This document shows, in pieces, positions 24,324 through 31,475 of a stretch of 35,286 bases of DNA. The translations under genes were made by a program, and so were the position numbers. The stretch covers positions 1-35,286 of the forward strand of contig DBTP01000157.1 of assembly GCA_002307115.1 (NCBI GenBank), written 5' to 3'. The notes under the pieces are model-generated. The model did not search any database. It saw only the letters and a program-made list of their open reading frames with translations, and was not told where the DNA came from. The number at the start of each line of letters is the position of its first letter. The first letter of the stretch is position 1. Source of the stretch: Fibrobacter sp. UBA1313. Its GTDB lineage: Bacteria; Fibrobacterota; Fibrobacteria; Fibrobacterales; Fibrobacteraceae.

Positions 24324-24329
24324 TATATT
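24324..24329 (+). promoter_or_regulatory. TAnnTT box 9 nt before the ATG at 24339
   Basis: TATATT overlaps the region just after the rsgA stop and lies 9 nt before the next ATG. It is a weaker instance of the TAnnTT-ATG pattern; GGTG near the ATG could alternatively act as a ribosome-binding site. Confidence 0.3.
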
Positions 24330-24338
24330 GGTGATTAT

Positions 24339-24749
24339 ATGACTGCTATTTTTGAAAAGTTAACCATCCTTACCTCCATCGTTTTATGGGGATATAGTTT
24401 TTCTCGTGTTGTTGATAGTTATGGCGTAATGCAAAAAAAGATGATGCTTTTTCGCAAGGTGATTAGAGAGGATATGAAATCTTTGGATGGCATTCGTCGG
24501 GCGAATGTGGTAATGGTCGGACTTTTTTCCGTGGCTTATGTCACGATGCTTTATTTTTCAGGAATCGCTATTTGGGTTTTATGTGTGGTCTTAGGTAAAT
24601 TTGCCATTTCTGCTTATCTCTCGGATTCTTTTCAAAATTTGGTCATTCGAGGGAAAGACTTTTCGAAGCCACTTTACGTACAAATGAAAGTAGATTCGGT
24701 ACTGAATGCGTTGGTGGGTATTTTTATCGTCATCATCATGTTTGTCTAA
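24339..24749 (+). CDS. Small membrane protein of unknown function
   Basis: A 136-residue protein with hydrophobic stretches near residues 8-22, about 57-90 (probably two segments) and 118-136, ending in IVIIMFV. The loop between the first and second stretches is rich in Lys and Arg, suggesting it faces the cytoplasm. I recognise no family. It lies 16 nt after rsgA and 4 nt before an outer-membrane protein gene, so the run rsgA to the RluA-family gene may be one operon. Confidence 0.75.
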   Translation: MTAIFEKLTILTSIVLWGYSFSRVVDSYGVMQKKMMLFRKVIREDMKSLDGIRRANVVMVGLFSVAYVTMLYFSGIAIWVLCVVLGKFAISAYLSDSFQNLVIRGKDFSKPLYVQMKVDSVLNALVGIFIVIIMFV

Positions 24750-24753
24750 TCCT

Positions 24754-25299
24754 ATGAAATTTTTTCCTAAAGCTTTACTTCTATCCATTTTGTTGAGCTC
24801 TGTGGGTAGCTTTGCTCAGCAGATTCCATTGGTTTTAGGTGGGGTCATGGAAACAGGGTATGGTGTTTTAAACGATGATTCTCGTGGAGCTGGTATTACG
24901 CGTATTACGCCTTTTCTTGGTGTGTGGATTCAAAGTTTGGGATATTTCCGTTTAGGTTACGGTTTGTACGATTACACAGAAAAGGCGAATTCAGGAGAAA
25001 AAGTTTCTGTGCAAAACCGTGATCTTACGTTACAGTTAGGCGTTTCTCTAGGTGGATCAGGGAAACCGTATCTTGTCGGTAGTTTCACTCGCGCCAAACA
25101 CTTGTCCAATCTTGGAGATGCTACTTGGAATGAATGGGGAGCGGGTCTCGGTGCTACTTTCCAGTTGAGCTCCGCCGCGGCATTTGTTTCTGAAATTGAA
25201 TACCGATGGATTCGCAAACATTATAATGCTATTGAGGATGCCACTGTGTCGGGCACACGGTTACAGATGAATTTAGGTTTTGTTGTTTATGTCTATTAG
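24754..25299 (+). CDS. Predicted outer-membrane beta-barrel protein
   Basis: A 181-residue protein with a signal peptide (KFFPKALLLSILLSSVGSFA, cleavage probably after the AQQ region) and alternating hydrophobic/polar segments typical of an eight-strand barrel, ending in the aromatic-rich VVYVY. The ATG at 24754 is the one giving the signal peptide; an upstream start inside the preceding gene would hide it. No family can be named. The stop overlaps the nadD start region by 11 bases. Confidence 0.78.
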   Translation: MKFFPKALLLSILLSSVGSFAQQIPLVLGGVMETGYGVLNDDSRGAGITRITPFLGVWIQSLGYFRLGYGLYDYTEKANSGEKVSVQNRDLTLQLGVSLGGSGKPYLVGSFTRAKHLSNLGDATWNEWGAGLGATFQLSSAAAFVSEIEYRWIRKHYNAIEDATVSGTRLQMNLGFVVYVY

Positions 25300-25924
25300 A
25301 ACGGTGGCGATATTTGGGGGGGCTTTTGATCCTGTTCATCGCGATCACATCACTCTCGCCCACCTATGCATTTCATTAAAACTTTGTGACGAAGTTTGGT
25401 TTATTCCAAGTCCTAATCGTTGGGACAAAACGCTTTTTGCTTCTGCCGAACATCGTTTAGCCATGTTGCATTTGGTAACGAACAAGGTGCCTCACATTAA
25501 AGTTTCTGATGTGGAAATTCTGATGGGGGAATATCGCGGCTCTTATGTCTTTCTAAGGGAACTTCAAAAACTTCATCCTGATACGCATTTTCGCTTGTTG
25601 GTGGGTGCAGATACCTATAGTACCATTCCTCATTGGCGAGACCCTTTACACTTTTATGGCACGGAATTCAACGGTCATTTATTGCTTAGCGAATTTGAAC
25701 TGATCGTTTTTAATCGAGAAGGCGTGCCCATGCCCGATGTGAACCTTCATGAAGCAAATGGTTATGCCCCCTTATTTTGTGTGGGTGAAAAACAAGGATT
25801 TACGGGCCGTTTTTCAAGCTCTGAAATTCGTCGTGAACTTTTTGGTGAGAGTAAAAAGCCTGAGGGCCTCGCTCCTGAAGTTTACCGCTACATCATCAAA
25901 CACAAGCTTTACCGCGATTTATAA
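25289..25924 (+). CDS. nadD: Nicotinate-nucleotide adenylyltransferase
   Basis: A 211-residue nucleotidyltransferase making nicotinate adenine dinucleotide, an NAD precursor. GGAFDPVHRDH near the N-terminus is the ATP site; the usual HxGH is here HRDH, with Asp in place of Gly but both histidines kept. FIPSPNRWDK, LLVGADTY and the C-terminal FSSSEIRREL (the SSTxIR signature) support the assignment. Its ATG lies 11 bases inside the preceding outer-membrane protein gene, showing translational coupling, and the RluA-family gene follows after 9 nt. Confidence 0.9.
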   Translation: MSIRTVAIFGGAFDPVHRDHITLAHLCISLKLCDEVWFIPSPNRWDKTLFASAEHRLAMLHLVTNKVPHIKVSDVEILMGEYRGSYVFLRELQKLHPDTHFRLLVGADTYSTIPHWRDPLHFYGTEFNGHLLLSEFELIVFNREGVPMPDVNLHEANGYAPLFCVGEKQGFTGRFSSSEIRRELFGESKKPEGLAPEVYRYIIKHKLYRDL

Positions 25925-25933
25925 AGATTATTT

Positions 25934-26911
25934 ATGAGCAGTGTTCCAGAGACTCTTTTCTTTGAAAGTATTGTGCGTCCGGAACATAAAAATTGGACTC
26001 TTCTGGATTCTCTTTGTGCGCGTTTCACTTACCACAGCCGTACGGAATGGGAAACTCGCCTTGCCCAAGGTCTTGTTAAAAGAAACGGTCAACCTGCGTC
26101 AGCGACCGATATTGTCGAAGTCAAAGATAAGGTGGTATACCGGGTAGATGGTTACACCGAGCCTTCGGTACCGACTCATTTCGAAACGATTTTTGAAGAT
26201 GAAGAGTTTGCGTTAGTGGGGAAGCCTGCGGGGATTCCTATACACCATACGGGGCGTATTTTTTATAACACGTTTACAGGGGTGGTGCGACGCGCTTTTG
26301 ATAACGAGGAAATGACTCCCATGCATCGCCTAGATCGGGATACGGGAGGGCTTATACTCTTTGCCAAAAGTCATGATACGGCCGCCCGTTTTCAAAAAAA
26401 TTTGGATCGCATTTTGCTGCGAAAAATATATCTTGCCGTCGTTCCCGGGATATTTCCAGAAGAAGGATTTACTTGCGAAATGCCCCTTAGAGAAGATCCT
26501 ACGAGTGAAATCAAATTACAAATGCACCCTAGGGAAGATGGCAAACTATGCACGACTCTTTTTCAGAGGCGTTCCGTAATGGATTATCCCATCGGAGAAT
26601 TACCGGGTCCTTTTTCTGTTGTCGAAGCGGAACTAGTTACGGGGCGGAAACACCAAATACGAGCGCATCTTGCTTCTCTTGGTTTCCCAATAGTCGGAGA
26701 TCGCTTATACAGTCACCATGGAATTTATTATCTTAAAATGGCCCGTGAACCCCTATCCGAAGCGGATTTTGGGGTACTCGGGGCTCATAATCAAATGCTG
26801 CATGCATACAAAGTTTTATTGCGTCTCCCCTACTGGAAAGAAGATCGCTGGTTTGAAAGCAGAGATTTTTCTCCAGAAATGGGGGACTTGCTTAAACGCG
26901 TTAAACTTTAA
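25934..26911 (+). CDS. RluA-family 23S rRNA/tRNA pseudouridine synthase
   Basis: A 325-residue RNA-modifying enzyme. An S4-like RNA-binding N-terminus (about 15-70) precedes the catalytic domain; Asp134 in HRLDRDTGG is the catalytic residue, and the KPAG, ARKIYLAVV-like and GRKHQIRAHLASLGFPIVGD blocks are typical of RluA/RluD. Which uridine is modified cannot be told. The gene follows nadD by 9 nt, and its stop overlaps the stop of a converging outer-membrane protein gene by 3-4 bases. Confidence 0.93.
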   Translation: MSSVPETLFFESIVRPEHKNWTLLDSLCARFTYHSRTEWETRLAQGLVKRNGQPASATDIVEVKDKVVYRVDGYTEPSVPTHFETIFEDEEFALVGKPAGIPIHHTGRIFYNTFTGVVRRAFDNEEMTPMHRLDRDTGGLILFAKSHDTAARFQKNLDRILLRKIYLAVVPGIFPEEGFTCEMPLREDPTSEIKLQMHPREDGKLCTTLFQRRSVMDYPIGELPGPFSVVEAELVTGRKHQIRAHLASLGFPIVGDRLYSHHGIYYLKMAREPLSEADFGVLGAHNQMLHAYKVLLRLPYWKEDRWFESRDFSPEMGDLLKRVKL

Positions 26912-27672
26912 AAGTGGAAATAAGCGTTGGCAGCAACTGTATTGAAATCATCGCCATAGTCGTCTTCATAGTAGTCGCCGGTGTGAATTTTAAGGCTGAG
27001 GTCCGCAGATATCATCGGGTTGAAATCATAGCGGGCTCCGAGAGTAATGGCAAGTCCGGCATCGCCACCATCATCCAAGTCATTATTTTCCCATTCAGAA
27101 TCCATTAAACGCAATAACATTTCCATACCTACGAATGGAGTGAGCGGAATGGAAGGAATCGCATAATCCAATTCGCCGGAAATGTTTGTGGTAATGCCGC
27201 GCGTGTAATCATTATCATCTTCTGTATAGAAAGCAAGGCCAGCCTCAGAACCCAACGAGAGAGCATCTACAAGTTTGGTGGAGAACTGAACTCCGCCACG
27301 AAGGCTAAAGCCAGTATAGGTGTAGGAATCATCTCCAACAGGCAATTCGAAGTCTGTAAAGATACCGATATTATTTGGGAGCCAGTAGCGCACGCTGATG
27401 ACTGGGTTCGCAAGACCGTCCTGAGAACTTCCTTCATCTGCCCATTCTCCGTAAAAACGCCAGTCCAAATTCAAAAGGGCAATTTCTAGATTAGGAACCA
27501 CCGTATAGCGGACTCCACTCGTGAGATTCAAGTCGTCCCAATCGTCATGAAAGTTGTACGTGAGACCTAGCTTGGCCTCTCCTTTACCCTGTTCCAGCAC
27601 AGGAAACATATCCCAGGCAGCAAAACTGGAAACCGTGACTAACGCCAAGGCAACAAGTATTTTTTTTAACAT
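26908..27672 (-). CDS. Predicted outer-membrane protein
   Basis: A 254-residue protein with a signal peptide (LKKILVALALVTVSSFAA, cleavage near AA-W). The mature part shows alternating beta-strand patterning, many aromatic and acidic residues, and ends in NAYFHF, the C-terminal Phe common to barrels inserted by BamA. It resembles transporter-like barrels of the phenol-degradation/MetA-pathway type, but function is unknown. AGGAG lies about 8 nt before the ATG at 27672, which I prefer over an upstream start. It converges on the RluA-family gene with an overlap of about 4 bases. Confidence 0.82.
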   Translation of the reverse strand: MLKKILVALALVTVSSFAAWDMFPVLEQGKGEAKLGLTYNFHDDWDDLNLTSGVRYTVVPNLEIALLNLDWRFYGEWADEGSSQDGLANPVISVRYWLPNNIGIFTDFELPVGDDSYTYTGFSLRGGVQFSTKLVDALSLGSEAGLAFYTEDDNDYTRGITTNISGELDYAIPSIPLTPFVGMEMLLRLMDSEWENNDLDDGGDAGLAITLGARYDFNPMISADLSLKIHTGDYYEDDYGDDFNTVAANAYFHF

Positions 27673-27771
27673 CGTGAAACTCCTATAAAGTGAATTCATT
27701 ATGCATCAAAGGTAGCATTCTCAAAATGCCTTTAATTGTAAGAAAAAATCAATAAAGTCTGAATATGCAAA

Positions 27772-27799
27772 AAATCCCGATGGATTGCATTGGGATTTA
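27772..27799 (-). terminator. Terminator-like hairpin after the pseudogene
   Basis: AAATCCC / GGGATTT arms with an inner ATG / CAT stem. The same hairpin lies at 34597-34627 behind the intact copy. Confidence 0.6.
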
Positions 27800-27820
27800 T
27801 AAAATCATAAAAAAGAACGG

Positions 27821-28450
27821 TTATATAAACCAGAAAGTAGCACCGACTTAGACGGTAAAGGACTTTGCATTGATTACGGAATTATCGTCCTCTGCATTTT
27901 CTTCCTCTGTATCCTCTTCCGCACTATCTTCCGCTTTTTTGAATAGTGGGGTTAGACCGAGGGCAAATCGAGCCCCCAAATCAATCTTTTTAGTAATTGA
28001 TAACAAGCCGAGCATCGCGGGCGAGCTTGCTCGAACATGACCGAAGCTCCTCAAAAATAACGCTAGTTATTAATAGAAAAGCCGCCTCCAAATATGAGTC
28101 CTGCTTCTATTGATTTTTGATTCACTGTGGCAGCTAACGCATAGTCTTGACCACCAATCTTTATAATCCAGGACGCATCAGATGCCATGTTTAAGGCAAT
28201 AAAGGGGCCCATTTCTAAAAAAATTCTATTGGTGAGGTTGGCCTGCAAAAGGAATGGAAATTCCAAGTTGAATTGATAGAATTCCAATGTTGTTGTTTCG
28301 TAGTAGGAACTGGTATCATTATATTCTTTGGATTCTGAACGAAATGTTGAAGCAACGGCTGGGTGGAAAGAAAAAGCAGAGGAGATAGGAAGTTTCATAT
28401 CAAGGCTCCCTGTGAGACCTGCACCCACATGGGTTCCCATCAAAATTCCA
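27821..28450 (-). pseudogene. Degenerate outer-membrane protein gene (left copy)
   Basis: The sequence is a broken copy of the gene at 34648-35286. A 73-bp insertion with a TAAT duplication splits it, so the reading frames end at SINN and restart separately. A TAC-to-TAA change gives a stop (27848-27850) 10 codons before the normal end. In the N-terminal part 17 residues are missing relative to the intact copy (in-frame 51-bp deletion near 28420-28426, between similar GAG/GVG-coding repeats). The 5' end, including the signal peptide, is lost at the junction with the truncated glycosyltransferase near 28450. Confidence 0.88.
27998..28074. mobile_element. Small inserted element in the pseudogene
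   Basis: Compared with the intact copy, 73 bp (27998-28070) are inserted and the target TAAT is present on both sides (27994-27997 and 28071-28074). The ends are imperfect inverted repeats (ATTGATAAC / GTTATTAAT, one mismatch). The inside has the hairpin CGAGC-TT-GCTCG (28022-28033) followed by CATGACCGA. It codes for nothing and looks like a MITE- or REP-type element. Confidence 0.65.
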
Positions 28451-29150
28451 GTAGGCAATCAATGAAAAAAGGAACTTTTCCTTTGCCGAGTTCGCTGCCA
28501 GTGGAATTTCCCGCTTTATGCTTGATGACGGACTTTTCTGCAAGTGCAAGGGAAAGTCCTGCTCTGCGTGCGGCATAGCAGTAATCTGTTTCTTCAGAGT
28601 AAAGAAAATAATCGTCAGGGAAGAATCCGATTTTCTGAAAGCACTCCGGGGAGATCAGGAATGACGCGCCCTCGATGTATTCGTTAGGCGAATTTCTGAA
28701 AACACTGGATCTTTTAACGGTACCCCAGAACGGATGAATCGTCGCGGAACCGCCCTGACGATTTCCGGGAAGTTCAATACTGGATCCTGTAATGCCTGCA
28801 TTTGTTTTTTCTGCTTCTTCCAGAAGTTCCTTGAGCGCGTTTTGATCTGCAACGGTATCGTTGTTCACGAGCCAGAAATAGCCGTTGAAACCTTGATCTT
28901 CAATTGCTTTCATTGCTTGGTTGCAGGCGGCGGCAAAACCATGATTTTTCTCGTTAAAAAGAAAGAAAACTTTTAATTCGGGATGAAAATTCTTCAACTT
29001 TTCAAGGGAATGCCGTGATTCGGCAGTTGCCGCGTTATCTACGATAAAGATGCAATCGGGAATTCTGGTTTGTTCCGCGATGCTTTGCACACAACGTATG
29101 GTGTCGATTGCTGCATGATAATTTACGAGAATGGCGGCGACCGGTTTCAC
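28440..29150 (-). CDS. GT2 glycosyltransferase, truncated at the C-terminus
   Basis: A 236-residue family-2 glycosyltransferase of the rhamnosyltransferase-like group (VNYHAAIDT, VDNAATAE, VNNDTVAD as the DxD-like site, and DDYFLYSEETDYCYAARRAG). Full members have about 290-300 residues and continue with an RNR-type segment after the FFxDCL motif; here the frame ends just after that motif, where sequence becomes the outer-membrane protein repeat. It starts with GTG, sharing one base with the upstream stop (TAGTG). The product may be inactive. Confidence 0.85.
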   Translation of the reverse strand: MKPVAAILVNYHAAIDTIRCVQSIAEQTRIPDCIFIVDNAATAESRHSLEKLKNFHPELKVFFLFNEKNHGFAAACNQAMKAIEDQGFNGYFWLVNNDTVADQNALKELLEEAEKTNAGITGSSIELPGNRQGGSATIHPFWGTVKRSSVFRNSPNEYIEGASFLISPECFQKIGFFPDDYFLYSEETDYCYAARRAGLSLALAEKSVIKHKAGNSTGSELGKGKVPFFIDCLLEF

Positions 29151-30094
29151 TATGTCTTTTTAAGAAATCTTTGTGCAAATTTTACACCGACTGCGGCAAA
29201 CAGGGCCCGGCTCAGGAGAGCTTTGAACGAGCTGCATTGGGGATACAGCGCCGCACGATTTTTCCAGGCCCAGGGAATTGCTTTCATCTGAAAATTCTTT
29301 ATAAATCTGCTGGAAAGGTAGCGTTCGTATTCAACCGCGAATGTCTTTTCTTCGGGACGCAGGTCTTGAAAGACTTTGCTCCGCATGACGGTTTGAATCC
29401 ATTTTAAATTTAATTTTACTTTGTCGCTCCAGCGATAGCGTTCTCCGAGTCCGATGGAATTGTTTTCGTGAATGCGGTATTTCACGACTTTTTCAGGAGT
29501 GCTTATGCATCCGTTTCCAATAGAAGCACAAAAGGTTATCCATTGGTCGTGCACGGGTATGCATTCCGGAAAGGGAAGGACCCGTTGTAAAAGACTCGTT
29601 TTAAAAAGGGTGAGACAGCCAGTGACGTTGGTGAATCCGGTGAGCAGCGCTTTCGTTGGAAGGTGTGGGAGTATTTTCCCACAGGTTCGCCAGGAGTCCG
29701 CAATCTTTTCTCCTGATGCATTAATGAGTTCGGCGTCTCCGAAAATCAGGTCTGCGTTGCCTATGTTTTTCCCCAGAATTTCCAGTTTTTTCGGGAGCCA
29801 GATATCGTCCTGATCCGCGAGGGCGATGTAATCGTTCGGCGCGGCTTCTTTCTGCACGAATTCAAGGCATAGGCCGAATGCGGCGCGGTGCCCTCTATTC
29901 TCTTTTTGCGGATGAATGTCGAGCGGGAGCCTGTCCTTGTATCTTTCAAGGATCGCTACCGTGCCGTCTGTGGATCCGTCGTCCACGGCAATGACTTTGT
30001 CCGCCGGTCTCGTCTGTAGCAACAACGAATCAAGCATCTGGGGAAGATACTTTTCTCCGTTGTAAGTAGCGAGTGTAATATACAGTTTAGGCAT
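29150..30094 (-). CDS. GT2 family glycosyltransferase
   Basis: A 314-residue family-2 enzyme transferring a sugar from a nucleotide donor. The N-terminal GT-A domain shows TLATYNGEKYLPQMLDSLLLQT, VDDGSTDGT and the metal-binding ADQDDIW. The C-terminal part is basic and amphipathic, suggesting membrane association. Donor and acceptor are unknown; GDP-heptose made by the island is one candidate. It is the first gene of a leftward pair with the truncated glycosyltransferase, and diverges from the GT4 gene across a 230-bp gap. Confidence 0.92.
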   Translation of the reverse strand: MPKLYITLATYNGEKYLPQMLDSLLLQTRPADKVIAVDDGSTDGTVAILERYKDRLPLDIHPQKENRGHRAAFGLCLEFVQKEAAPNDYIALADQDDIWLPKKLEILGKNIGNADLIFGDAELINASGEKIADSWRTCGKILPHLPTKALLTGFTNVTGCLTLFKTSLLQRVLPFPECIPVHDQWITFCASIGNGCISTPEKVVKYRIHENNSIGLGERYRWSDKVKLNLKWIQTVMRSKVFQDLRPEEKTFAVEYERYLSSRFIKNFQMKAIPWAWKNRAALYPQCSSFKALLSRALFAAVGVKFAQRFLKKT

Positions 30095-30186
30095 ACGCGG
30101 GTAGGATGGAAAGATGCATACTCATGATACAGGTAGTGAGACAAATGTACTATTTTCCCTGTAAGTGGATATTTTCATCTTCTGGA

Positions 30187-30207
30187 AAAAGCCAGTTGCT
30201 GGCTTTT
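30187..30207. terminator. Terminator-like hairpin in the divergent gap
   Basis: Perfect 9-bp arms AAAAGCCAG / CTGGCTTTT with a TTG loop. Its place between two divergent genes is odd for a terminator; it may be a transcriptional insulator, attenuator or relic of an older boundary. Confidence 0.6.
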
Positions 30208-30250
30208 GCAACAGCGGTCGCTCAAAGTGGCGGAAAGCATGCGAGTCGGG

Positions 30251-30290
30251 CCTCGCGCAGCGAATTTGTTCGCCCGCATGACAGAGATGA
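30251..30290. repeat. REP-like hairpin repeat, second copy
   Basis: GCGAA-TTTG-TTCGC (30260-30273) is followed by CATGACAGA. The inserted element near 28022 has the same plan: CGAGC-TT-GCTCG then CATGACCGA. Both are G/C-rich against AT-rich intergenic DNA. Confidence 0.5.
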
Positions 30291-30312
30291 CCGGTATTGT
30301 CCGCATTTTTAA

Positions 30313-30318
30313 TATATT
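30313..30318 (+). promoter_or_regulatory. TAnnTT box 6 nt before the GT4 ATG
   Basis: TATATT lies 6 nt before ATG 30325. AGGA in the gap could also be a Shine-Dalgarno site, but it stands only 2 nt from the ATG. Confidence 0.35.
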
Positions 30319-30324
30319 AGGACG

Positions 30325-31443
30325 ATGTGCGCATCTCGAAAGATCCTTATTCTCTGTGATAAAAATTCTAAAACAAGTTTCGGCCGGTTATCGTTGAATA
30401 TGCGCGATGCATTTTTGATGGCAGGCATCACGGCGAAGGTTCTCTGGCTTGTCACGCCTGAATATTTTAAGGAAGGGAATCCGACTGGAGAAGATTTCAT
30501 CAGGGCGAGTTCTTTGAAATGGGGCTTTTTTTCCTATCGCAAAAAATTTTCTGATTATTTGTCCCGGAATCCTCTGGATATCATCATCTGGATTCGCCCG
30601 GAATTGAGTTTCCTGATCCCGGTGGCGAAGAAAGCGCAACCGAGAGCACGGACGATAGTGATGGTACATGACACATTTGCAGAAACGCTTTATTCGCACA
30701 GCTTGAAATTCCGCCTCATCAATTGCTTTTTCACGCGGCATACAAAAGCCGCCGATACCTATCTTTTTAATTCCCGATATACATCCCAGGAGTCCGATCT
30801 CTATTTCGGAAAGCCCAGAAATCCGGGAGCCGTTATCGCGCATCCGGTCAATTCGAAAAGCTTTTTCCGGAAAAGCGGGACGCTGTCCTTGGAAGAAAAA
30901 AAACAATTCTGGGAGAAATTCGGAGTGCGTGGCTTCCGTGGCGTGGCATTGAACGTCAGCTTGGACGAGCCTCGGAAAAATTTGGATACTTTTTTTAAAA
31001 TGGCGGAACTCCGCCCGGATGTCGCTTTTGTCCGGGTCGGTTCGCTTCGCCCGGATACGGCAAAAAAGTTAGAGGAAAAGAAACTCTCCAATGTTTTTCA
31101 TTTTAAGAATATTTCAGAGGAAACATTGGCGGACTTTTATCGTAACGCCAGCGTGTTTGTCTTTCCCTCTCTGCTGGAGGGCTTCGGTTTGCCTCCGATA
31201 GAAGCGCTCGCCTGCGGAACGCCCCCGATTGCCGCTCGCACGAGCGCTATCGCTGAAAATCTGGCGGAAGTCGTTCCCTTGGTTTTTGATCCTGAAAATG
31301 CGGAAGAATATGTCCGGCTTCTGGATCGTGTGTTCAATGGGGAGGACATCGTTGATTGGGAGGCGGCGTTGAAGCTTATCGAACGCTGCTCCATGGCTTC
31401 TTTTTCGAGGGGCCTTTCTCAATTTATCTATACTTTGTCTTAG
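30325..31443 (+). CDS. GT4 family glycosyltransferase
   Basis: A 372-residue GT-B-fold enzyme. The C-terminal donor-binding half carries FPSLLEGFGLPPIEALACGTPPIA, the E-x7-E signature of family 4 (glycogen-synthase and mannosyltransferase relatives). GDP-linked sugars are common donors in this family, so GDP-heptose from the adjacent genes is plausible (inference). The N-terminus lacks a signal peptide or membrane helix, placing it in the cytosol or on the inner face of the membrane. It is the first gene of a rightward operon with hddA, gmhA and the fusion; hddA follows after 32 nt. Confidence 0.92.
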   Translation: MCASRKILILCDKNSKTSFGRLSLNMRDAFLMAGITAKVLWLVTPEYFKEGNPTGEDFIRASSLKWGFFSYRKKFSDYLSRNPLDIIIWIRPELSFLIPVAKKAQPRARTIVMVHDTFAETLYSHSLKFRLINCFFTRHTKAADTYLFNSRYTSQESDLYFGKPRNPGAVIAHPVNSKSFFRKSGTLSLEEKKQFWEKFGVRGFRGVALNVSLDEPRKNLDTFFKMAELRPDVAFVRVGSLRPDTAKKLEEKKLSNVFHFKNISEETLADFYRNASVFVFPSLLEGFGLPPIEALACGTPPIAARTSAIAENLAEVVPLVFDPENAEEYVRLLDRVFNGEDIVDWEAALKLIERCSMASFSRGLSQFIYTLS

Positions 31444-31475
31444 GTCTGTTTTTTTGACTTAAAAAGGATATGGCA

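Larger units (their letters stand above)
27758..28450. repeat. Left copy of the direct repeat flanking the glycan island
   Basis: From the phrase CTGAATATGCAAAAA to AAATTCC this segment closely matches 34587-35250 in the same orientation, with mostly single-base differences, apart from a 73-bp insertion and a 51-bp deletion. It contains the terminator-like hairpin and the pseudogene below. Confidence 0.9.
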
